Source of the DNA: Gnetum montanum
Lineage: Eukaryota; Streptophyta; Gnetopsida; Gnetales; Gnetaceae
Direction of reading: 5' to 3'
NCBI GenBank assembly: GCA_015680685.1
Contig: MNCI01035799.1
Location: forward strand, 343,689-373,224
Length of the DNA stretch: 29,536 nt
In this document: positions 10,483-18,901 of the stretch, one piece after another
Layout: the number at the start of each line of letters is the position of its first letter
Numbering within the stretch: position 1 is the stretch's first letter
Translations under genes and position numbers: made by a program
The notes under the pieces: generated by a model
Databases searched by the model: none
The model's input: only the letters and a program-made list of their open reading frames with translations
What the model was told of the DNA's origin: nothing

Positions 10483-11526
10483 TAATCTAATCTAAACACT
10501 TGCCATTGCCTTGGGAGCAATCACAGCATCATCACCTCCCACCATTCTGGTGATTCTTTTGGAGCACTTGCCATTAGTGTAGAATTCAAAACACTTGTAG
10601 CATCATCGCCCTGACACTTTCACTAGTTTTCTGAGCACTTTCAATTGGCATAGCATCTTCGCATCCAGCACTTGCAACATCTTCACATCTAGCATTTGCA
10701 CTTGCATTTCACGTTTTGTGGTTTTTTTATCATCTCTGAGTTGTGTTTGCAAGATGAAGCTTTCGAGAAAATTGTGCAAAGGTGCATCTCATCGTAGCAG
10801 CAAGTTATCTCGTTGTTTTGATATGCATGACTAGACTAGTCGAACCACTCAAGAGTGCACATCCCCCTCATCCTTGTTACAGCCTATGCACATCCATTTC
10901 TTTGTCCCAATATCCTCTCATCCTCTCCATACTCATGATTTCACACTCCTTTGATGCATATGTACTGTGACACACATGGCATTCCCTTCGCATCAACTAT
11001 AGAACCCATGGTTCATGTAACATAATTCATCCTATGGGATGCCTTCATTGCATGGTAAAGGTCTAAGTAGATGTAACATGAATCATCTTTGGGAGGAAAC
11101 ATCTATCCTATAGATGCAATGTGATGCATCAAAACAAAGCCCATCTTCTCGATGGCCAACTTGTAGCTAACATTTAGTAGTAAGCCGAACCCAAAGAAGG
11201 TTCGCCTCACAAAAAAGCAAACAACGGTACAACTTCACAATTGGTCCATCCTTGGATCAATTTTGACCCTCCCATGAGTACTCTGATGAAAGGTTGATGT
11301 TTGAGGGGCAAGCTACTTCATGCCATGGTCACCATCAGCCGTGATGAATTTGCATCTTACATGATGATCCACTATTTGCATTTCATTCCCACCATTTAAA
11401 TTTCATCTCCCTAGCATTTCCTATACCCCTTGTCCCCTAACATAATGTTATTCCTGTAACACTCTTGAGAAAGGTAAAATGACATCTGATTTTATGCTGA
11501 TAAATGAAATTAGTGACATGTTTGCT
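10483..11526 (+). other. 3' non-coding region of element A, rest
   Basis: There is no RT, RNase H or integrase similarity in any frame. A block near 10720-10760 (CTGAGTTGTGTTTGCAAGATGA) is shared with B near 17908. A small CGAACC..GGTTCG inverted pair lies near 11186. Nothing else is recognised. Confidence 0.45.
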
Positions 11527-11606
11527 GTGGTGTTTTGTAATTCTTTATCGACATCTTTCAGGCCACTCCTCTAGACATTAACAAAGAGGGGCCATTGAAA
11601 TACCAC
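11527..11606 (+). repeat. Inverted repeat over the polypurine tract (element A)
   Basis: The left arm GTGGTGTTTTGTAATTCTTT (11527-11546, then ATCGAC) faces the right arm CATTAACAAAG..AAATACCAC (11576-11606). The right arm contains the polypurine tract and the first bases of the 3' LTR. It is decayed, but has the same layout as the better copy at 18821-18901. Confidence 0.65.
11583..11595 (+). other. Polypurine tract, element A
   Basis: AAAGAGGGGCCAT lies directly before the 3' LTR and primes plus-strand synthesis in LTR elements. The same tract, AAAGAGGGGCCAA, precedes the LTR at 18891. Confidence 0.8.
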
Positions 11607-11717
11607 AAAATTTTCGGTCTTGGCATCTTGAGTACATATTTTTCTAAGGGATAGAGTGATGGAACTTTCTGTACCTTGCTACGTTGCATAGCTTAGCGCT
11701 ATAGTGTAACACCCTGC
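11596..11717 (+). repeat. 3' LTR of element A, cut by element B
   Basis: It starts TGAAATACCACAAAATTTTC and follows the 5' LTR of A up to the second unit of the 58-bp array, where element B enters after ACACCCTGC. The first array unit here is shorter than in the 5' LTR. The rest should lie beyond the window. Confidence 0.85.
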
Positions 11718-11764
11718 TGAAACACCACAAAATTCTGAGCTTAGTACTTCTTCAACAAGAATTG

Positions 11765-11800
11765 AGCTAAGTCATGATGCTCACCAGCATGACTGAAGCT
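11765..11800 (+). repeat. Conserved U3 hairpin (B 5' LTR)
   Basis: The same imperfect stem as at 5306-5341, with loop CACC here. Confidence 0.6.
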
Positions 11801-12329
11801 TGAGGGCCTCACAGATAGCTTCAAGCGGAGTCGAAGTCAACAAGAAACAGCTCCCTGGGACCCACAAAAGACTACAATGAAATTTGGCATCAAACTTGGC
11901 AAATCTTGAGCTCAAAATACTTGGTTTTCACTAAGTATGCATCCTGCATGCTGGCCTATACATGCCCAGCGTAGAGCCCAGCGTATAGCAACTTTTGGGC
12001 CCCAAAAATGAGTCAAAACATGCCAGAACTAAGTGTCTGGACCCCCCAGGACCTTTCCCAGGGTCCCCAGCAGCTCTCAAGCACTTGAAAATGAAATTTT
12101 GGGCTCCAAATGATGGTCTTTCATTCCTCTATGCCCAGCGTATACGGCCAGGGTGCAGCCAACGTAGAGAGAATTTTGGGCCCTAGAAATAGGTCAAAAC
12201 ATGCCAGAATTGAGTGTATGGACCCCCTAGGACCTTCCCCAAGGTTCCCAGTAGCTCTCAGGCACTCGAAAATCAAGTTTTAACCTTAAAATGAAGCATT
12301 TTCATGTGTATACGCTAGGTACATTTTTG

Positions 12330-12450
12330 GTGTACGCTGGCATCTTGTACGCTGGCATCCTGTACGCTGGCATCCATGTATGCTGGCATGCTGTACGTTG
12401 GGATCCTGTACACTGGCATCCATGTACGCTGGCATGTTGTACACTGTACA
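12330..12450 (+). repeat. 15-bp U3 array, TGTACGCTGGCATCC (B 5' LTR)
   Basis: About seven to eight units of 15 bp, some with a 2-bp insert, lie upstream of the promoter. The middle LTR has about six (19502-19592). Confidence 0.85.
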
Positions 12451-12483
12451 GTTGTAATTTTCTTTCACACCCAATCAACGTGC

Positions 12484-12528
12484 CACGTGTCACCCAACCC
12501 GAGTCTGCCGTCAAAACCTGTATAAAAA
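12484..12528 (+). promoter_or_regulatory. G-box and TATA box of B 5' LTR
   Basis: CACGTG (12484-12489) lies about 35 bp upstream of TATAAAAA (12521-12528). In the middle LTR the G-box has decayed to CATGTG by a CpG transition. Confidence 0.6.
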
Positions 12529-13120
12529 CCCCAATTTTTCACGAGAACCAGGTCGGTTGGCAAAATCTTTAGAGCACACTAGAGAGCAGAGACGCTGCAA
12601 ACCAGAGCACAAAACCTTTTACGCTAGACAATCCTATATGCTAAGCATACAGCCCCTATGTTTTGCCTACAGTGTGAACCAGCCACAATCATCCTTGCAT
12701 CCACTGGGGCTTTTCGTTCGCCTTGTGTTCCAGTCACAACTACGTTAGACCGGTGCATTGTACTTTCACTCTGTAATGCCATTGTTACATTTTCTTCCTA
12801 AAATTGTTTATAGTTTGCATTAATTGTTGTATGTATTTTGTTTACGCTTGTTTACATTTATGCTCTGTTCGTACCAATTACACTATTTATGCTCTAATTT
12901 ACGCCTGTTACGCCCTTTACGTATAACCCAGCGTATAGCACTTCGGTATACGTTCGGGGAAATCCTTGTTTGATCCGCGTGCGGACCACCCAAGGTACTT
13001 CACCTTCGTTCATTTCAGCTCACCCTCAGGCGAAAGTAGGGTCTTCTATGCGTGTCCTGGGATCCCACAGTCTCTGTTTCCTTCCAGCCAGAGATCGACG
13101 ATTTCGGGCAGTACAGGAAA

Positions 13121-13139
13121 TGGCGCTAGAAGGAGCGCC
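13121..13139 (+). other. Primer-binding site, element B
   Basis: TGGCGCTAGAAGGAGCGCC has one mismatch to the family PBS. The first 15 bases complement the 3' end of plant tRNA-Asn (..CCTCCTTCTAGCGCCA) as I remember it. Confidence 0.8.
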
Positions 13140-13195
13140 TCACTTGTTTTTCGTTTAATCGAAACGCTGATCACGTTACTTGTTTAAACACAGTG

Positions 13196-13467
13196 TTTAC
13201 ACTGCTATAGTATCTATGCTGCTATAGTGTCTACACTGCTATAGTGTCTATGCTGCTATAGTGTTTACGCTGCTACAGTGTCTACACTACTACAATGTCT
13301 ACGCTGCTACAGTGTTTACGCTGCTACAGTGTCTACGCTACTATAGTGTCTACGCCGCTACAGGGTCTACGCTGCTACAAGGTCTACGCTGCTACAGTGT
13401 CTACGCTGCTATAGTGTCTATGCTGCTACAGTGTTTACGTTGCTATAGTGTCTACATTGCTACAGTA
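13196..13467 (+). repeat. 17-bp tandem array in leader B (16 units)
   Basis: Sixteen uninterrupted units of TCTACGCTGCTACAGTG make 272 bp between PBS and gag. Copy C has seven units (20339-20457). The apparent open frame through it is a by-product of the repeat. Confidence 0.95.
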
Positions 13468-13834
13468 CCACTACAGTTTTTTTTCAACAAAACCCCCCAA
13501 AACGGGCCCGTTTCAAAGCTGAATTTGCTACGATTCGCACCTACTTCAAATTGGTCTAAGTACTAACAGCCACCAACATGGATCACCCTGTCCAAGGCAT
13601 ACAATACACACAAAATAACGATTCTGATATGACTTCCTCTTACCCGAGATTGCCATCCGTGTACGACTACAGTTCATAATTTCATACTTAGCCAAATTTT
13701 CTCCCATTTACGCTGTACACACTGGACACTTAGAAAAATTTTCAGTGTTCACCCACCGGACACTCTGCACACTTAGCCCGAAACACACTCGGCACTTGTT
13801 AGTTAGCTCATACATTTCCTCGTCACACATCACC
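13468..13834 (+). other. Rest of leader B with AAACGGGCCCGTTT palindrome
   Basis: The stretch holds a perfect 14-nt palindrome AAACGGGCCCGTTT (13500-13513), conserved in C (20490-20503), then CATACTTAGCC and a run of CACTTAG/ACACTCGGCAC words up to the gag ATG. No coding region is seen. Confidence 0.7.
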
Positions 13835-16800
13835 ATGGAATCATCCCAAAACTCTAGCGCACGTGCCTTCATAGTCCCCACACAAGAACAGTATAATTAC
13901 ATTTGTGTGAAGATTCAGGCCAACCTTCCTATTGACCACATAGAACAGGAGGCAAAACGAAACTTCGAGCACATATACATGGGAGGTCATAAATTTGCCC
14001 CCTCCGTATATGACATCATCCCCCTTTTTGATCCTCATCATAGGCTCATCTCCTAGCTCCTTCTAGAAAGGGGCCAAAACACACGGCGACCCAATGAGGA
14101 GCCCCAAAACCAACATCATGTAGATGACTTTGAGGCACAATCTGAACCTGAGGATTCATACCACATCCTCAGTCCCCATGCCTACGTGAACCCATCAGTC
14201 CATCCTCGCATGGGACAGACAACCACTCACCAAGTGTCAATGAGCACACAAGAACCAGTATCCCAACAGAGAATACCCAACCCCATCTCCACCCAGTACA
14301 TACCGCACGTGCAAACGCATGGGGCCACTTTCATTGCATTGGCCCTGCACATCCAAGGTGTCACTTCATAGTTTGTGACTAGGCAAGGAATCATACCCTT
14401 TGTTCAACAACCCACTCACTTCAACGTGCCACACCCCGCAACGACAACTCTGAACGTTGCTCCACAGCAATAAATGACAACCCAACAATCTCCCCAACCA
14501 ACTAATCTGCCTACCGCTCAAGAGTGGGCAGAAGCAAAACAAATGATGCAAGCGTTAGCTAATGAGATAAAGCAACTCAAAACTGCCAACACTGAGCAAG
14601 TTAAAGTACTGGATTTCTAACGCGATGATCCAATTAGCTCTTCAGTGCCACCATTAGCTTTACCCAAGGGAATCACACTTCCACAGCTGACCAAATACAA
14701 CGGGAAGGGAGATCCAAATGCTCACTTAGTCACGTTTTGATCAGAAACTCTATTGCTTCAAGCTTGGCCCAACGCAATCTTGCACATGTTTGCTATGTCC
14801 TTAACAAGCATAGCCTTAGACTGGTACAGACCCTTGCCATGTAACTCCATATCCTCTCTTGAGTATCTATTACACCAATTTTTTACTAGGTGTAAGTACA
14901 ACCTGAAGCTTGAAGCAACCCTAGACACTTTGATATAGGTGAAATAAGCACCACTTGAGCCTATGCAAAAGTTCATCCAACAATGGAGTGCAGCCCTTAA
15001 CGAACTTCATGAGCCCATCCCTAAAAAGTATTTGCTTACGATTTTGAAGGGAGCTGTGAATGACTTCATTAAGTCAAAATTGTACTACCTAAGCACTCAA
15101 ATGTTGAGCCAAGCGTTCACATAGATCAAGAATGTTGAACAAGCTGCACAAACCAGTAATGACCCCGCCTATGTGGCTTACAAGAACCAACAGGTTTCCA
15201 AACAAAAGGCAACAACAGAAACTATGGCCGCAATCACAAAAACAACTAACACTAGTACCAACCTGCCCACAACAACAGGGGCCACCTTAAGATCTAATTT
15301 TCAATGCAAGGATCACTCTAAGTACACATCGCTACCTGTGCGAGCTTCGAAACTACTAGAGAAACTCCTTAAAGCCGGGCAAATCCAATACAAATACATA
15401 GCGGAGAATGCTCGCTGCCGACATGATAGGTACTGCGAGTTACTAAGGAACCCCACCTTAGCAGCACCAAATGAGCCTCCGATTCCACGACATTTCAAGG
15501 TAGACCAATTCTATCACTACCACCAAATGTCCGGTCACAATACCGACACCTGTTATGTGTTAAAGGATGATCTACAAGCAATGATAGAACGGGGCCAACT
15601 GAACGTCAACACCCTGAATCAACCCAGCACAAACGATGCCTCCTATGTCATAAAATCCATTGGCATAGATAGTAAGCCTAAACCTATGCGACAACCTTTT
15701 GTGATCCATGTACCTCCCAGTAAGGCAACAATCCTCTCCGCCTCCATGAGCAAGGGGCCTCCCATTGTCATCAAGGTGTCACCTAGAGCACTGACAACAC
15801 CTTTCGTGGTCAAAGTACCACCACCTCACACGTCCGCTAAGATGTTAAACTGGCAAGATGCAATGCAATCCTAAGCACCGAAGACACCCTTTGTGGTCAA
15901 AGTACCATCACAATCGTCCGCTAAGACGTTAAACTGGCATGTTGCACCAATGACAATAGCAAAGAAACCTTTCGTTATCAAGGTGCCACAACAGGCTATT
16001 CAAACAACAATAACACCTACTAAACTTCCATTTGTCATAAAAGTGCCACCACATGATGGCCCCTCACTTACCCTGAGCCCAACTGTAGGAAATGTCTCAA
16101 CCTCTCCTCCATCAAGAGTCAACCTTGCCAAAAACACGAATAAGCCTACCAAATTGTAGCAGAAGAGGACAAATGAACAATGAACAACACTCATATCTGA
16201 AACAAAGGACACACCTAGTATACAACAATTGAACACTGGGGGCCCTACTTGTAATCCCAAATAAACCAAGCCCAAGCCCTCAACCCATACAGAGGCATCC
16301 AACACAATGGTAGACAACACAGACTTTGTAGCTACATTGGCCCAGGTGAAACAAATTCTCAAACAAAAGAACACAACCATGAGCTTGTATGATTTGGTCA
16401 TGACATCATCAGCTCATCGCGAAGCCTTAGCGCAAACATTAGCATCCATTCCTATTACAGAGGACATCCCTGCTAACATGGAATCCATCCGTGCAACGAT
16501 TTCACAACACACACCACAAGGATTGGGTTCAAACACCTTAGCCTTTCGTGATGATGCAGTTAAACGTAGCCCTGAACGAGGGGAAGTCACAATATCTCCA
16601 TTATCGATTAGTGTGTGTGTCGGGAAATGTACCATTCGCAGAGTGCATGTTGATGATGGTGCGACAACAAATGTAGTTCTATACTTCGTCATCGACAAAC
16701 TAGGCATGGCAGATGAGATCATGCCAATAGAAACCACGCGTTTAAAATCTTTCAATGGATCATGTGTCAAAGTTAAGGGCACAATCAACATAGCCTTTGT

Positions 16801-17290
16801 GGTAGCAGAACAATTCCTAACTAGCGCGGAATTGACTGTCATAGAAGAGATGCCTAGTTTCAACATGATTCTTGGTAGACCTTGGCTAGCACAACAACGA
16901 GCCGTTTCCTCACCGAAGGTGGACAAGTCATTATACGAAGGTGGACAAGTCATTATACATGGTGACAACACTCCTTTTCAAGCTAACCACAACATAGACA
17001 TGTCATAGGTCTTGAAAGAGGAGCCTCTTGAAGCAACACCCACAATAACAAACACAACACCTAGAGCTAAAACACCCAAACAAAGGGTAAAAACTGAAAG
17101 CCTCCCAGAGCAAACTAGCACGCCTCCTAGACCATGTCTGACTAAGAAACAACTGCATAATCAAGACTCCCCTGTGGCCAAAGACACGTCTGATCTCTGC
17201 CCACTCTTCACCTTTGTTCGTTGTGCATACATCACCTTAGTTTGTATTGTATTAGCTTACGTGTTTTCTCATGGCCCGAAAAGGCCTTAA
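13835..17290 (+). pseudogene. Gag-protease pseudogene of element B (complete length)
   Basis: The frame opens at ATG 13835 and keeps one phase to the TAA at 17288, with 13 in-frame stops (14054, 14369, 14471, 14618, 14738, 14936, 14945, 15122, 15872, 16157, 16181, 16262, 17006) and no net frameshift. In order: N-terminal TQEQYNYICVKIQANLPID; acidic stretch; Gln/Pro/Thr linker; Gag core with SLTSIALDWYR and NDFIKSKLYYL; knuckle HYHQMSGHNTDTC near 15514, whose first Cys is Tyr in this copy; six PFV[VI]KVP repeats (about 15690-16050); SLYDLVMTSSAHREAL; retropepsin with VHVDDGATTNV (Asp at 16652) and ILGRPWLA. The C-terminal tail ends in a hydrophobic stretch CAYITLVCIVLAYVF. Tat-lineage Gag-Pro proteins share this order. 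The copy is dead. Confidence 0.9.
15832..15939 (+). repeat. Two in-frame copies of the CTAAGAYGTTAAACTGGCA motif (B)
   Basis: The 24-nt copies at 15832-15855 and 15916-15939 encode SAKMLNW and SAKTLNW. Equivalent copies are at 22822-22845 and 22906-22929 in C and 8517-8540 in A. The core is the same as in the non-coding array after the stop codon. Confidence 0.8.
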
Positions 17291-17430
17291 ACCATTACCA
17301 TTTCACATTATCTTCTATTTATAGGTGCATTGCAATTCATGTTTTCTACAGTTGCTATTTAATATTGTTTTCTCTAGTAGCTTTTGTTTACAGGATCATA
17401 CAAATGCATACGCATGCATCCACACAGAGC
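17291..17430 (+). other. 3' non-coding start, element B
   Basis: Pyrimidine-rich stretch ending in TTTTGTTTACAG at about 17394, which resembles a splice acceptor. A has TTTTTATAG in the same place. No gene is seen. Confidence 0.3.
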
Positions 17431-17703
17431 AGTCCTAGCATCATGACTTAAAACTGATACCACAGAATGTCCTGGCGTCATGATGGTAAACCGACACCAT
17501 AGAGCTTCATCTAACATGACACTAAACTGTCACACTCATTCACCAGAGTCCACTAAGACTATAAACTAGCTTTCCTCTTCATAGTCCGCCACGACTATAA
17601 ACTAGCATCGTACCATCTGCTACGACGATAAACTGGCAATGTCCTACAGGTTATGATGTAAAACTAACCCACGATAGTCTGCTAAGACTATAAACTGACC
17701 ATA
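17431..17703 (+). repeat. Degenerate array of the TATAAACTRGCA motif (element B)
   Basis: About eight loose repeats, 30-40 bp apart, with cores such as GCTAAGACTATAAACTGAC, CACGACTATAAACTAGCA and CTACGACGATAAACTGGCA. It lies just after the gag-protease stop and matches the array at 10250-10482 in A. Confidence 0.8.
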
Positions 17704-18221
17704 TCATTTCTAGCACATTCATCCACTGCTGTAATTCATGAAATTTCTTCATCAATGCCTACTGCATCATTCATCACACTGGCTCTAACAATACTATTGC
17801 TGCTCATTTTGTTTGCCTTAAGTTTCACATGGTGCCTCCATTTGCATCAGTCACATTCATGCCTGAAGTGTTTGCTAACTCATTCACTTGTGGTTTCCTT
17901 ATCTTCTCAGAGTTGTGTTTGCAGGATGACACTCAATGGTGCTCATACACGGATACACTTTGTCACGGTGACAAGGTGCCACATTGTCTCTGACACATGC
18001 AACTGGGTTAATCAATCCATTCAAAAGTACATTCCCAGTTCCCAATATATTCTCTAGTTCCCCAACACTCTTGTTCCCTTTCCTACCTAGTTACAGTTCC
18101 CAGATACACCCAGTACACCCCAAAAATTTGAGCACACTGTTACATGTTGCGACACTCTCAAGCAATTGCAACACACAATATGGCACATGAACATGAATGC
18201 AAAATTGAAAGAAAGCTCTTA
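17704..18221 (+). other. 3' non-coding region of element B, middle
   Basis: No RT or integrase motif is seen. TTCTCAGAGTTGTGTTTGCA near 17906, followed by GGATGA, is shared with A near 10734 and looks like a splice acceptor or a conserved RNA element. A small open frame after it is not conserved between copies. Confidence 0.4.
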
Positions 18222-18345
18222 CCAAAAAACAAAGAGACAAAAAAAATAGAAAAAAAAAAGAGAGAAAAAAAAAGAGATAAAACACAAAAAAAAGAAAAAA
18301 AAAGCAAAGAAAAAGAAAAGAGCAAAGAGCAAAGAGCAAAATGAA
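18222..18345 (+). repeat. A/G-rich low-complexity tract
   Basis: About 120 bp almost wholly of A and G (AAAGAG, AAAAAG runs) with a few C and T. Lysine/glutamate-rich frames here, and the Phe/Leu-rich frames opposite, are composition artefacts. Confidence 0.9.
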
Positions 18346-18460
18346 CCACAAGACCCTTGGCACTTCCCATAAGCCTCAGGTGGGAAGGCAGTTGTCTTGG
18401 AAACAAACAATCATGTCTCAAAAGCTCAAGTAACATCTCATTGCGCAGCTTTGGCTCTCC

Positions 18461-18590
18461 GCCAATAGGTTCTCTTTAACATCAAACAAGGGGCCTGTTC
18501 CTCTAGAGAACGCAACCCATCATCACGTGGCCAACAAGTCCTCTTAAACACTAAACAAGAGTCTTGTTCTACCAAAGGACGCACATCTCA
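18461..18590 (+). repeat. 68-bp imperfect duplication near 3' end of element B
   Basis: Two units start GCCAATAGGTTCTCTTTAAC (18461) and GCCAACAAGTCCTCTTAAAC (18529). The second contains AACAAGAGTCTTGTT, which can pair with itself. Confidence 0.65.
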
Positions 18591-18820
18591 TGTCTTGGTT
18601 CCGAGTCTGCTAAACAATGGCTATTGAGAAGGATCAGCATGACCCGTGTACACATCGGAGCATCCCCTTTACCATGCACAGTCCCTTGATTAGGTTCCAA
18701 TCCCCACAACTTTCCTTTCCCTATCCAGCTACAAACTTCATTTCCCTAATTCCATGTACTATTAAACACGGTGCGATGACATCTGGCCAAGTGTCAAAGG
18801 AAAATGCTACTAAGTTGCGT

Positions 18821-18901
18821 GTGGTGTTTTGTACTTCTTTGTTGATGTTTCTCGAGTTGATTCCTCCAAGCATCAACAAAGAGGGGCCAATGAAACACCA
18901 C
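18821..18901 (+). repeat. Inverted repeat enclosing the polypurine tract and 3' LTR start (B)
   Basis: The left arm GTGGTGTTT..CTTTGTTGATG (18821-18847) pairs with the right arm CATCAACAAAG..AAACACCAC (18871-18901). Two perfect blocks of 11 and 9 bp are separated by unpaired bases, with a 23-nt loop. The right arm spans the polypurine tract and the first 11 bases of the LTR. A degenerate equivalent exists in A. Confidence 0.8.
18878..18890 (+). other. Polypurine tract, element B
   Basis: AAAGAGGGGCCAA lies directly before the LTR start at 18891. Confidence 0.85.

Larger units (their letters stand above)
2905..11717 (+). mobile_element. Element A: gag-protease LTR element, nested in element 0
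   Basis: It consists of a 5' LTR (2905-4003), PBS (4009), decayed gag-protease (4270-9924, split by a solo LTR), a 3' non-coding region with a short-motif array, a polypurine tract ending at 11595 and the first 122 bp of a 3' LTR (11596-11717). The two LTR starts align well (TGAAAYACCACAAAATTTTSGGTCT, given with ambiguity codes in short form: TGAAAYACCACAAAATTTT), so this is one element. Its 3' LTR is interrupted by element B. No reverse transcriptase or integrase is visible between protease and polypurine tract. Confidence 0.85.
11718..13115 (+). repeat. 5' LTR of element B
   Basis: It runs from TGAAACACCACAAAATTCTG to GACGATTTCGGGCAGTACA (1398 bp), five bases before the PBS. In order it holds the 36-nt hairpin, two cassettes of about 170 bp, a 15-bp array, a G-box, a TATA box, a conserved block (GGGGCTTTTCGTTCGCCTTG) and the U5 end block (TATAACCCAGCGTATA..CTTCGG). 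It matches the LTR at 18891-20258 over its full length with scattered, mostly transition differences. Confidence 0.9.

Noticed and set aside
12286-12572. Overlapping open frames on both strands with repeated YAGILYAG / MPAYKMPAY
   Set aside because: They are the 15-bp U3 array in the B LTR, repeated in the middle LTR at 19464-19715.
13121-13139. Part of a tRNA-Asn gene
   Set aside because: Only the 19 nt complementary to the tRNA 3' end are present, at the LTR border in five copies, as expected of a primer-binding site.
13261-13566. Repetitive Leu/Tyr-rich open frame
   Set aside because: By-product of the 17-bp leader array; copy C's shorter array gives no such protein.
16414-16971. 185-codon open frame on the minus strand opposite the protease
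   Set aside because: Shadow of the protease frame; similar antisense openings lie opposite protease in A and D, with no independent motif.
18222-18345. Poly(A) tail of a LINE or processed pseudogene
   Set aside because: The tract is mixed A and G, has no upstream coding relic or target-site duplication, and lies between protease and polypurine tract of element B.
18091-18436. Phe/Leu-rich frames on the minus strand and Lys/Glu-rich frame on the plus strand
   Set aside because: Low-complexity A/G tract; no start context, no conservation in A.
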